Shown here piece after piece: positions 1 to 10,122 of a DNA stretch of 64,000 nt. The notes under the pieces are model-generated. The model searched no databases. It had not been told where the DNA came from and saw only the letters and a list, made by a program, of their open reading frames with translations. The translations under genes and the position numbers were made by a program. The stretch is from Nemertoderma westbladi (Eukaryota; Xenacoelomorpha; Nemertodermatida; Nemertodermatidae). Numbering within the stretch: the first letter of the stretch is position 1; the number at the start of each line of letters is the position of its first letter. The stretch is from NCBI GenBank assembly GCA_032718475.1, contig JAUCBJ010006796.1, positions 18,281 to 82,280 on the forward strand, read 5' to 3'.

Positions 1-463
1 TGCAACCCGGAAAATCCAACACTGACAATTCCGACCCGAACACTTGTGACCCGGAAAATCCAACACCGACAATTCCGACCCGAACACTTGCGACCCGGAA
101 AATCCAACACCGACAATTCCGACCCGAACACTTGCGACCCGGAAAATCCAACACTGACAATTCCGACCCGAACACTTGCGACCCGGAAAATCCAACACCG
201 ACAATTCCGACCCGAACACTTGCGACCTGGAAAATCCAACACCGACAATTCCGACCCAAACACTTGCGACCCGGAAAATCCAACGCCGACAATTCCGACC
301 CGAACACTTGCGACCCGGAAAATCCAACACCGACAATTCCGACCCGAACACTTGCGACCCGGAAAATCCAACACCGACAATTCCGACCCGAACACTTGCG
401 ACCCGGAAAATCCAACACCGACAATTCCGACCCGAACACTTCCCTGCAAACCACCAACGTTAA
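1..463. repeat. 44-bp satellite array, forward orientation
   Basis: About ten head-to-tail copies of a 44-bp unit that begins ACCCGGAAAATCC and ends GAACACTTGCG. The array enters from outside the window and stops at the sequence TTCCCTGCAAACC. Copies differ by scattered single bases. The same unit is present in reverse complement at 3156-4189. The consensus has no stop triplet on either strand, so long reading frames here are by-products of the repeat and not genes. Confidence 0.97.
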
Positions 464-800
464 TCTAACGTTGGGTTTATGTTAGACATTCGTTAAAAAA
501 TGACAGTTAGAATTTAACCATAAACCTACGTTAAAATACGTTAGAATTCTGTCAATTTTTAACGTTAATTTTTTACAGTAATTATACGTCAAAAATTTAC
601 AAATATCGGACAATACCATATTTTTTAACGTTACTTTAACGTTAATTTTTAACGTTAATTTTTTACAGTAATTATACGTTAAAAATCAACAGAGATCTGA
701 CATTTCCAAATTTTTTAACGTTGATTTAACGTTAATTTTTAACGTTCATTATTAACGTTAATTTAGCATTAAAATACATCAGATTTTAACGATGATTAGT
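464..800. repeat. AT-rich stretch of degenerate AACGTTAA words
   Basis: The palindromic word AACGTT and its relatives (TTAACGTTAA, ACGTTAAAA) recur more than a dozen times without a fixed period, directly next to the 44-bp satellite. No coding potential is visible. It may be the inner edge of the inverted-repeat structure described for 1-4189. Confidence 0.6.
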
Positions 801-1106
801 GAATCACTTAACTGATTCATCAATGGATAACATTGGCTATGTCTAGCTGACCATCCGCTGACTTTGTTCATTTCGTATTTTGTTAAATTTTTCTGATACG
901 TGTGTAATTTTTTAAATATTATTTTTAAATATTTGCCTTACTAGTCAGCATCTGTGTACCAGTACCAAGCGTACAGTATAAAAGTACAGTAAGTAAGCGT
1001 ACGGTAGAAAAAGGGTGGAAAGAAGGATCTAGAAGATGCTAGTGGGGCTGCAGCCGATAGCGAAGATGAATGAATATTATATATCGATAAAAACTTGGCC
1101 CTAATT
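801..1106. other. intergenic sequence, nothing recognised
   Basis: Unique-looking sequence between the AACGTTAA-rich stretch and the 31-bp satellite. It contains short duplicated words such as AGTACAG/GTACAGT. I see no gene. Confidence 0.5.
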
Positions 1107-2284
1107 ACGTTTCGGTTAACTTTATGAAACTGGATGTACGTTTCGGTTAACTTTATGAAAGTGGATGTACGTTTCGGTTAACTTTATGAAACTGGATGTA
1201 CGTTTCGGTTAACTTTATGAAACTGGATGTACGTTTCGGTTAACTTTATGAAAGTGGATGTACGTTTCGGTTAACTTTATGAAACTGGATGTACGTTTCG
1301 GTTAACTTTATGAAAGTGGATGTACGTTTCGGTTAACTTTATGAAACTGGATGTACGTTTCGGTTAACTTTATGAAACTGGATGTACGTTTCGGTTAACT
1401 TTACGAAACTGGATGTATGTTTCGGACTTTCGGTTAACTTTATGAAAGTGGATGTACGTTTCGGTTAACTTTATGAAACTGGATGTACGTTTCGGTTAAC
1501 TTTACGAAACTGGATGTACGTTTCGGTTAACTTTATGAAAGTGGATGTACGTTTCGGTTAACTTTATGAAAGTGGATGTACGTTTCGGTTAACTTTATGA
1601 AACTGGATGTACGTTTCGGTTAACTTTATGAAACTGGATGTACGTTTCGGTTAACTTTACGAAACTGGATGTATGTTTCGGTTAACTTTATGAAAGTGGA
1701 TGTACGTTTCGGTTAACTTTATGAAAGTGGATGTACGTTTCGGTTAACTTTATGAAACTGGATGTACGTTTCGGTTAACTTTATGAAACTGGATGTACGT
1801 TTCGGTTAACTTTATGAAACTGGATGTACGTTTCGGTTAACTTTATGAAACTGGATGTACGTTTCGGTTAACTTTATGAAACTGGATGTACGTTTCGGTT
1901 AACTTTATGAAACTGGATGTACGTTTCGGTTAACTTTACGAAACTGGATGTACGTTTCGGTTAACTTTATGAAAGTGGATGTACGTTTCGGTTAACTTTA
2001 TGAAACTGGATGTACGTTTCGGTTAACTTTACGAAACTGGATGTACGTTTCGGTTAACTTTATGAAACTGGATGTACGTTTCGGTTAACTTTACGAAACT
2101 GGATGTACGTTTCGGTTAACTTTATGAAAGTGGATGTACGTTTCGGTTAACTTTATGAAAGTGGATGTACGTTTCGGTTAACTTTATGAAACTGGATGCA
2201 CGTTTCGGTTAACTTTATGAAACTGGATGTACGTTTTGGTTAACATTATGAAACTGGATGTACGTTTCGGTTAACTTTATGAAA
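1107..2284. repeat. 31-bp satellite array
   Basis: About 38 head-to-tail copies of a 31-bp unit beginning GTTTCGGTTAACTTTATGAA and ending ACTGGATGTAC. Two alternating variants are mixed along the array (GAAACTGG versus GAAAGTGG, and TTATG versus TTACG). This suggests local spread of variants. One copy near 1415-1430 carries a short internal duplication (GTTTCGGACTTTCGG). Each unit contains GAAAC...GTTTC, a 5-bp inverted pair. Confidence 0.97.
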
Positions 2285-3155
2285 CGGATGAGTCCGGTAG
2301 CAACCTACGGGTCTCTAAACTATAGATCTAAGCCTCCCATTGATAAATAAAAATTCCACAAATTTCTAATTCCGAATTCCAAAAATTCCACATTTCTAAA
2401 GCCTACTTTATAGTGTTATAGAAATTAAATTCAGAATTTCATACAAGAAAAAATCATACATAATTATTGATTTTTTCATTGATCAATTACACGAGATTAT
2501 GAATTTAAGCTTATGGTTTTAACACTTGAATTTGTTCAAAATTACATTTCACTGTATGTAACTGGCAATTTGAAAATCTATCGTAATGTGATAATAACGT
2601 GTATTATTAATATTATATCTAATACATAATTAAAGTATATACATAATTATTATATGTAATATTGATTAATCATACGCAATGTGTTAATTGTGAGTTAATA
2701 CAATATAATTTTGTCAATATTAAGTGGCAAAGTTGTCTTCGGCCGTTAGGCCAGGGAAAACATTACGCACAAAGTCTGACGAATTGTTTCCAGATAAGGG
2801 GGCGTTCATAAAGTATGTCACGCACTAGGGGGGGGGGGGGGGGGGTCGAGCTTGCGTGACATTTTGTGACAGGTGGGAGGGGGGTGTCGACCTTTGTGAC
2901 GGTCACGGCGATGTTCTACGGTATGCTTTAATGTTAGCTTGACTTTGACTAACACATTTGTAGATGAGTGGGAAACTTTAAGGAAAAAACAATAAACACA
3001 ATAACATTGAATTTAGTCCCTAACATTAACAGGCACCCCTGTCTAGTCTGCCTTGTACATGTACAGTACTGTAGTTTGAAGCTGCTAAAGTATGTATGTA
3101 TAGGCTTTTAGTGAGAACTACTTCAGTCAAAATGTTTCACTTTCTATTGTACCCA
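2285..3155. other. AT-rich spacer with an 18-G run and a transposon-end-like motif
   Basis: From 2285 to 2790 the DNA is AT-rich with no gene. At 2798-2900 there is GGGGGCGTTCATAAAGTATG followed by TCACGCAC, a run of 18 G (2828-2845), and repeated GTGAC words. Sequences of the form GGGCGTNCATAAA(A/G)TATGTCACGC often mark DNA-transposon ends in animal genomes. That assignment is from general recall, and no partner end was found here. Confidence 0.45.
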
Positions 3156-4189
3156 TGTGTTCGGGTCGGAATTGTCGGTGTTGGATTTTCCGGATCGCAA
3201 GTGTGCGGGTCGGAATTGTCGGTGTTGGATTTTCCGGATCGCAAGTGTTTGGGTCGGAAGTGTCGGTGTTGGATTTTCTGGGTCGCAAGTGTTCGGGTCG
3301 GAATTGTCGGTGTTGGATTTTCCGGGTCGCAAGTGTTCGGGTCGGAATTGTCGGTGTTGGATTTTCCGGGTCGCAAGTGTTCGGGTCGGAATTGTCGGTG
3401 TTGGATTTTCCGGGTCACAAGTGTTCGGGTCGGAATTGTCGGTGTTGGATTTTCTGGGTCGCAAGTGTTCGGGTCGGAATTGTTGGTGTTGGATTTTATG
3501 GGTCGCAAGTGTTCGGGTCGGAATTGTCGGTGTTGGATTTTCCGGGTCGCAAGTGTTCGGGTCGGAATTGTCGGTGTTGGATTTTCCGGGTCGCAAGTGT
3601 TCGGGTCGGAATTGTCGGTGTTGGATTTTCCGGGTCGCAAGTGTTCGGGTCGGAATTGTCGGTGTTGGATTTTATGGGTCGCAAGTGTTCGGGTCGGAAT
3701 TGTCGGTGTTGGATTTTCCGGGTCGCAAGTGTTCGGGTCGGAATTGTCGGTGTTGGATTTTCCGGGTCGCAAGTGTTCGGGTCGGAATTGTCGGTGTTGG
3801 ATTTTCTGGGTCGCAAGTGTTCGGGTCGGAATTGTCAGTGTTGGATTTTATGGGTCGCAAGTGTTCGGGTCGGAATTGTCGGTGTTGGATTTTCCGGGTT
3901 GCAAGTGTTCGGGTCGGAATTGACGGTGTTGGATTTTCCGGGTCGCAAGTGTTCGGGTCGGAATTGTCGGTGTTGGATTTTCCGGGTCGCAAGTGTTCGG
4001 GTTGGAATTGTCCGTGTTGGATTTTCCGGGTCGCAAGTGTTCGGGTCGGAATTGTCGGTGTTGGATTTTCCGGGTCGCAAGTGTTCGGGTCGGAATTGTC
4101 GGTGTTGGATTTTCTGGGTCACAAGTGTTCGGGTCGGAATTGTCAGTGTTGGATTTTCCGGGTCGCAAGTGTTTGGGTCGGAATTGTCC
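3156..4189. repeat. 44-bp satellite array, reverse orientation
   Basis: About 23 copies of the reverse complement of the 44-bp unit at 1-463, here reading GTGTTCGGGTCGGAATTGTC. Because 44 is not a multiple of three and the unit lacks stop triplets on both strands, every frame runs open for hundreds of codons. These frames are not real genes. The array ends 91 bp before the splice acceptor of the exon at 4281. Confidence 0.97.
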
Positions 4190-4280
4190 GCTTATTAATT
4201 ATTATCCCATCTTATTGTTTTTTTTATATTCATTCATACATTCTCATGTAATCTTACATATTTCATACTTTCTTGTTTAG

Positions 4281-4518
4281 GAATGTGAATAATACGAGGA
4301 AGATTAAACAACTGCTGAAATCCAAGCGGGCTGTTTGGTCACCGAATTCATCTGTACGTCTCTGCGAAGCCTTCAGAGAAGAGATAAACGGAAAGCGGAT
4401 TCCGAGAAATAATACCAAAATTGCATCTGTCCGTCGTCTATTTCCCGGAAAAACTGACAAACAAATATACCAACGACTCAACGTTCTCAAACTAAAGATG
4501 AAACATGCCAAACCTTAA
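4281..4518 (+). CDS. terminal exon with SANT/Myb-like domain
   Basis: A pyrimidine-rich tract ending in TTGTTTAG precedes position 4281, so this reads as the last exon of a spliced gene. It encodes about 78 residues and ends at TAA. The core runs from AVWSPNSSVRLCEAF through IPRNNTKIASVRRLF to KTDKQIYQRLNVLK. The spacing of W, L, F, I and R fits the helix-turn-helix pattern of Myb/SANT-like DNA-binding modules. Many transposon-derived and domesticated proteins carry such a module at their C-terminus. Upstream exons are not identified; the satellite array lies directly before the acceptor, probably inside an intron. Host gene versus transposon origin is open. Confidence 0.5.
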
Positions 4519-5260
4519 CAAACAAACCGAACGTTGTATCATATCTGTCGGCCTAGTTAAATTCATAGTTAAGTGAAGTGGGGGTTCTATAACTCACAAG
4601 AGCTAATTCTGAACACACAGTGGGCCTTAACTTGGTTTTTGACAAAGGTTGGACCAAGTTCATGAAAATAAGTTTTTTGAGCTTAGTTGGTTCCCTAATG
4701 TAAAAATTCACAAAAATTAAAATATTTCATGGGTGGCTTTTTATATTAATACTATTTAAGTAATTATTTAATACTAATCATATTACTAAATTTCATCACT
4801 TACTCCCCCAAACATATTGACAGGTTTATTTTGCTCCATTGGTGTCACATTGTACAAAGAATAAAAAAATTTAAAATTTCATGGGTGGCTTTTAATATAA
4901 TGCTATTTAATTATTTATTTAATACTAAATATTATTACCTTTAACTAAGGAGGTTTGTTTCCCCATCCCATACATGAAAAAAGTTTGTTTGGCTCCAAGC
5001 ATGTCTTGGTGAATAAAATATAAAAAATTAGAAAGTTTCATGGGTGGCTTTTAATATAAATGCTATTTAATTTTTTATTTAATGCTAAATATTATTACAT
5101 TTAACAAAGGATGATTGGTACTCTTTCCCATACATTAAAACTAGTTTTTTGGCTTCAAGCATGCCTTGATGAATAAAATATAAAAAATTAGAAAGTTTCC
5201 TGGGTGGCGTTTAATAAAACAACTATTTTATTATTCAATTAATACTAAATATTATTACTT

Positions 5261-6180
5261 ATATATATATATACAGTATATAAGCTCATTGTTTATACAA
5301 TGAAGGACTAGCGTAGATCAGCTGTTGGAAGATATGGACCAGTCCACAATCCATCATAAAAAATCCCATATTTTCATAAATTTTATCTATAATCTATGTA
5401 TTTATTTACTTTTTCTATTAATATAATTCCTCAACTGGTGGTCAGTAACATTGTATCAATAATCATTGTGACATACCTACAACTGTACTGAGTTGTTGAA
5501 GGTAATAAGACACAATGTGTACGCTCTCTATATAATTGTTTATTTATCTTACCAATCAAACCAACCGAACCAACCATATATTAGTAGAACATCAGTAGGT
5601 ATAATCTTTCACATTATTCAGGCATGGATGCACACACCTCCTACACTACATTATAATATAAAATAACAGCTACATTAGTTCATGATTGTTCTTACTTCTT
5701 ACTTACTTAGCCTTGGGTGTAGATACAGTATGCTTCATTTTGAGGCATATTTTTCATTCATTCATTTTTAAGTGGTTCTTAAGTTAAATATAAAATACAT
5801 TTAAGAACATCGATCTTATTATAAATTTATAAAACATCATAAACTATTTAATTTTATTTCTTACATAATCTTACACACTGCAGATAATGGTGCGCCATTA
5901 TCTGATATACCTTAACGTATACATGTACATAGTCTAATGTTGTTAGTGGACTGAAATGTTTATTTCGTTCCTGAAAAATGCCACATCATTCTAAGATTGG
6001 GTTAATTTTCTGAACAAGCAACATTTTCTTGAAAAAACATGGTCGAAGTATAAAGTTTTAGAAAGTCATCCAAGATACGCAAATTAGCTACTTCAAGCAG
6101 TTAAGGAATATAATTCGAAACATGTACAGTATAAACTATTTTTGGTTTTTAATGGAGTATACTGTATATCAAAATAATTA
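5261..6180. other. core of the inverted-arm element, no gene seen
   Basis: AT-rich sequence with a TA microsatellite at 5266-5275, several CAATGTG/CATTGTATC words and a perfect hairpin at 5881-5904. No reading frame with recognisable protein similarity. Confidence 0.5.
5881..5904. repeat. perfect 10-bp hairpin
   Basis: CAGATAATGG, loop TGCG, CCATTATCTG. It lies near the middle of the inverted-arm element. Confidence 0.85.
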
Positions 6181-6336
6181 CATATATTTAGTATTAATTG
6201 GATAAATAAATAGTTGTATTATTAAAAATTACCAATGAAACTTTCTAATTTTTTGTATTATAATCATCAAGATATGCTTGGCGCCAAAAAAACTTGTTTT
6301 CATGAATGGGATAGGGTACCAAACATCCTTTGTTAA

Positions 6337-7896
6337 CCCTATTAGTACCGGGCTATAAAATGTTGTACAAATACCGGGGGGGGTCATATTGACCCCCCCC
6401 CCCCCCCTCTAAAATCTACAAATATTTACGAAAACGTCTGATTTTTTGTTTGTACGTAGGTATCACTTGTCTGGATCCGACCGAAAAAAAAAATTTTCGA
6501 AAAAATGTACTGGGGTGGTTATATTGCAGCACCAAAATTACAAGTAGTGCACAATTTTCACCAAATTTGAAAGTTACATTTTCGGCTAATTATTTTTCAA
6601 TACAGGTTTTCTGGGGTGCAAAATACATTGGAAAATATTTAAAAATGATATGATTACTATAAATGGCTGTTTAGTCCTCTCTGCGTAGGAAAAAAATGAA
6701 AAAAACAAGTAACCAGCACTTTTCAGTTAGAACACAAAATTTTTAATTCACTTATACGATGCTATAAATTCACATTTTCAGGTTTTCGAGGGCGCTGATT
6801 CTAATGGAATACATTTCTAATATGCCAGATCATTGCTACTTGTATTTTTCGGCGTAATTTTGCAAATTTTGGTGCTAGCACCAAATTTCGTACCCATCAC
6901 CAAAAAGTACAAGTTTGCGATGTCCAGTGCTGTTTTTATTGATTCCATCGGATTCAGGACCCTCATAAACCCGTATAACGCAAGAAACAAGGTGATACTA
7001 TCTACTTATCAATTTGCATATTTTCCAAAATTTGGTGCTGGCACAACAATTTTCACCCACCGGCGAAAAATACAAGTTTAAGAACTCTTATGAAATTTTT
7101 ACTGATTCCATTGAATTCAGAACCATCACAAACCCGTATAACGCAAGAAACAAGGTGACACAATCAATTGATATATTTGATGGTTTTCAAAATTTGGTGC
7201 TAGCACCACATTTTGCACCCACATCCGAAAAATACAAGTTTGAGATGTCTAGTTCGATAATTATATTTTCCATTGAATTCAGAACAGCCATAAACCTCTA
7301 AAACGCAAGAAATAAATTGTCACAAGCAATTTTATCTATTGAATGGATTTTCAAAATTTCGTGCTAGCACCAAAATTTGCACACAGCACCGAAAAATACA
7401 AGTTTGATACGCTTGGTGCAACTCGTATATATTTCATCGAATCCAGAATCCCAAAAAACCCCAATTGCGTAAAAAACAAGATTCAAGCGATCAATTTACA
7501 AAATTGACTTATTTCAAAATTTGGTGCTGGCACCAAAATTTGGCACCCACCGAAAAAAACAAGTTTGAAATTTCTAAATCAATTTATATGAATTCCATCC
7601 AATTTCTAACACCAAAAAACCGGTGTAAATCAAAAATAGAGATGTTACAATTCATATTTAATGAAATGTAATTTTCAAAAAACGTCTCAAAAAAAGTGCC
7701 AAAAGTAGGGTTAAAAAATGGTGCTATAACTCGAAAAGTACCCAATATTTTTGAAAACGGTTTTCACTACTAGGAAGACAATAGATTTTTAGGAAAAGTC
7801 ATAAAATTTCAGATTCCCAACTGCGTTTGTTTCAGAATTATAATAAAAAAACCACGGGGGGGGTCATATTGACCCCCCCCCCCGGGTTTAATAGGG
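6337..7896. mobile_element. non-autonomous piggyBac-type transposon, 1560 bp
   Basis: Flanked by TTAA on both sides (6333-6336 and 7897-7900). Its ends are CCCTATTAGTACCGGG and, inverted, CCCTATTAAACCCGGG. Both ends carry a subterminal palindrome GGGGGGTCATATTGACCCCC. Removing the element and one TTAA restores the phrase CCTTTGTTAAAGGTAAT, which occurs uninterrupted at 8043-8059 in a sister subunit of the same host arm. TTAA targets and CCC-starting ends define the piggyBac superfamily. The interior has no transposase. Its first ~380 bp after the end are shared with 11040-11404, right after a piggyBac transposase fragment. Confidence 0.92.
6869..7680. repeat. 163-bp tandem repeat with a palindromic core
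   Basis: Five diverged units of about 163 bp start at 6869, 7032, 7194, 7358 and 7521. Each begins with TTGGTGCTAGCACCAA or a close variant, a 16-bp palindrome, followed by CGAAAAATACAAGTTTGA and later AACGCAAGAAACAAGGTGA. They fill most of the interior of the piggyBac-type element. Short open frames across them follow the repeat and are not genes. Confidence 0.9.
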
Positions 7897-8265
7897 TTAA
7901 AGGTAATAATATTTAGTATTAAATAAATAATTAATATAATTTATATTAAAAGCCACCCATGAAACTTTCTAATTTTTTATATTTTATTCATCGAGACATG
8001 ATTAGAGCAAAATAACTCTTTTTCATGAATGGGGTAACATCCTTTGTTAAAGGTAATAATATTTAGTATTAAATAAATAATTAAATAGCATTATATTAAA
8101 AGCCACCCATGAAATTTTAAATTTTTTTATTCTTTGTACAATGTGACACCAATGGAGCAAAATAAATCTGTAAATTTGTTTGGGGGAGTAAGTGATGAAA
8201 TTTAGTAATATGATTAGTATTAAATAATTACTTAAATGGTATTAATTTAAAAAGCCACCCATGAA

Positions 8266-8681
8266 TCTTTTAAATTTAACACTTAACAAACACACAGTTA
8301 TAACACAGTTAAACAAATAATTCCAAGTTATTTAGTTTAGTTTTTCAGAGTTATAGAACCATCCCCGAAATATTTGATTCTTGGAATCTAATCGTCTAGT
8401 TGTATTTTAATCATATAGTTTAGTTAGGCCTATCTTCTTAATAATTCAATTCTTTGTGCTTTTTTATTCTAATTCTTTTAAATTTAACACTTAACAAACA
8501 CACAGTTATAACACAGTTAAACAAATAATTCCAAGTTATTTAGTTTAGTTTTTCAGAGTTATAGAACCATCCCCGAAATATTTGATTCTTGGAATCTAAT
8601 CGTCTAGTTGTATTTTAATCATATAGTTTAGTTAGGCCTATCTTCTTAATAATTCAATTCTTTGTGCTTTTTTATTCTAAT
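8266..8681. repeat. 208-bp perfect tandem duplication
   Basis: Two adjacent copies of 208 bp starting TCTTTTAAATTTAACACTTA, at 8266 and 8474, with the first bases of a third at 8682. By eye they are identical, so the duplication is recent. It sits at the outer end of the inverted-arm element. Confidence 0.93.
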
Positions 8682-8699
8682 TCTTTTAAATTTAATAAT

Positions 8700-9364
8700 A
8701 ATTAAAATTAGTTTTTAGACAATTTATTTGCATTTCTCATTGCTCGCCCCGCCCCCTTTAGGAGGACTTAGTATTAGATTGTGACTGACCGGCATCAGTG
8801 TCAGTATTTCGATAACGGGTATTTCGTCGGATAATAATTTGGATAATGGGCGTAACAGGCGTTATGGATCTAGGCATTCTAGGGCGTTTCGTCCCGCAAT
8901 ATTTAAATGGCTGTAAAAATGGGCAGCTGTAATTGAAAAATGAAGTTTATTAATTATTTGAAAGATAAACAGATGTTATAAGTCCCTAATAATAGTTAGT
9001 TAAGAATTAAAATAATACAGTATTAGGTCGTGGCAATGACCACTTTACACATCGAAACATTAACAATACAAGTTGTCTAATAATAAGCATGATCGATAAA
9101 TTATTTCTGCTTATTTTTACACGTTAAGTATCATAAATGTACGAATAATCTAATATGTGATATATTTCTGACTCACAAAATTTATGTAAAATCAATAAAA
9201 AAATTTCTTAATTTCAATAATATCCGGCCTCTGTCACAATAGCCACATGGCCATATAGGCGTTACACACTACCGCCACTATTTACACTATATGGCCCCGA
9301 TATAAATCAAATTTCACACAAAGGCCACATCTGTATATATCATGGCCTTATGGTGTCGTTTAAG

Positions 9365-9396
<32 letters not shown>

Positions 9397-9496
9397 CCTA
9401 CATATATCAGTATATACAGCTATTTTCAAAAACGTTGCTTTGCTACTATTATATACAACTTTTATATACTGGAATCTTATATAAGCTGAGCTTGAA
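8700..9496. other. AT-rich non-coding, with (TA)n at 9366-9391
   Basis: No coding signal from 8700 to 9230. At 9230-9330 several GGCCA words surround ATGGCCATATAGGCG and ACTATATGGCC, followed by a TA microsatellite. This is the region immediately upstream of the zinc-ribbon ORF and could hold its promoter, but no specific element can be named. Confidence 0.4.
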
Positions 9497-9994
9497 ATGG
9501 ACCCGTGTTCTCATTGCGGTTTCAACGAACTAAGGGTGATATTTGCTGTTTGCCCTAGATGTAAGACAAAGGTTCAAAAGAAAAAGAAGAAATGCTGCGG
9601 CATTGAAATTGAAAACGATTGGATAACGTGTCCAATATGTGACACCGACACACTTTGCTCACAGGACATGACCAGCACTAACAGTTGCTGTGATACCGTT
9701 ACTAAATGCACAGCTTCTGATAAGCGTGACCTAATGGAAACGGAACAAATATGCGATAAAATCTATTACATCCCCAAATTAAATGAAAAGAAAAAGGTAG
9801 ATTTGGTCTCTGTATTAAAGATTGATATCGATGATAAGGAAATAAAGATGGGTGGTAAGGCATATAGGGAATGCGTGAGAATATTCGAGACAGATTTTGC
9901 ATCAAGATCCATTGACAATTCGGATGTAATATCACTATCAGTCTGTACAATCTATCCTGAGTTTGAATTTCGCCATCATAGAAGGAGAATATAA
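9497..9994 (+). CDS. Cys-rich double zinc-ribbon protein or exon, 165 aa
   Basis: An open frame starts at ATG 9497 and ends at TAA. The N-terminal third carries paired CxxC motifs: CSHC (residues 4-7), CPRC (19-22), CC (33-34) and CPIC (47-50). Such an arrangement fits a zinc ribbon. A Lys-rich stretch separates the pairs and a basic end (RHHRRR) closes the frame. I do not recognise the family. Within 130 bp downstream, in another frame, begins the PWWP-domain ORF, and 750 bp further a piggyBac transposase fragment, all on the same strand. The three may be parts of one transposon-borne gene; this is inference. No catalytic function can be assigned. Confidence 0.5.
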   Translation: MDPCSHCGFNELRVIFAVCPRCKTKVQKKKKKCCGIEIENDWITCPICDTDTLCSQDMTSTNSCCDTVTKCTASDKRDLMETEQICDKIYYIPKLNEKKKVDLVSVLKIDIDDKEIKMGGKAYRECVRIFETDFASRSIDNSDVISLSVCTIYPEFEFRHHRRRI

Positions 9995-10122
9995 TATGGA
10001 AGGATATAATATTTCGCCGATCCATTAGTGAACGACACCACAACCGCGTTCAAGCTGAAAAGGGAAATCGCAACAAAGGAACTTCAGGTTCAGCGTCAAA
10101 GGATTCCGATAAGGACGAATCA

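Larger units (their letters stand above)
1..4189. mobile_element. possible foldback-type element with satellite arms
   Basis: Two arrays of one satellite in opposite orientation flank a 2.7-kb core that itself holds a 31-bp satellite. Inverted arms built of short tandem repeats are the hallmark of foldback-type DNA transposons. The left arm is cut by the window edge, so target duplication cannot be checked. An inversion within one long satellite field would also give this layout. Confidence 0.35.
4575..8355. mobile_element. composite element with long inverted arms
   Basis: The left arm (about 4575-5260) and the right arm (about 6180-6332 plus 7901-8355) are inverted copies. Both contain several ~155-bp subunits with TTTCATGGGTGGCTTTTA (reverse complement AGCCACCCATGAAA) and the phrase ATTGGTGTCACATTGTACAA, and both outer ends carry GGTTCTATAACTC. 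The right arm is interrupted by the piggyBac-type insertion at 6337-7896. No transposase was found between the arms (5260-6180), so this looks non-autonomous. The exact ends are approximate. Confidence 0.7.

Noticed and set aside
1107-2284. CRISPR-like array of regular repeats
   Set aside because: There are no unique spacers; the 31-bp units follow each other directly, and the genome is animal.
2270-2325. Possible hammerhead ribozyme: GGATGAG, a hairpin GTCCGGTAG/CTACGGGTC, then CTCTAAAC
   Set aside because: The conserved core needs CTGATGAG and CGAAAC; both are altered here and the stem has mismatches. The 31-bp units themselves lack the core.
3096-4251. Long open frames of 275-364 codons rich in Cys, Arg, Gly and Val
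   Set aside because: They lie wholly in the 44-bp satellite and are open in all frames on both strands because the unit lacks stop triplets. No start context, intron or family.
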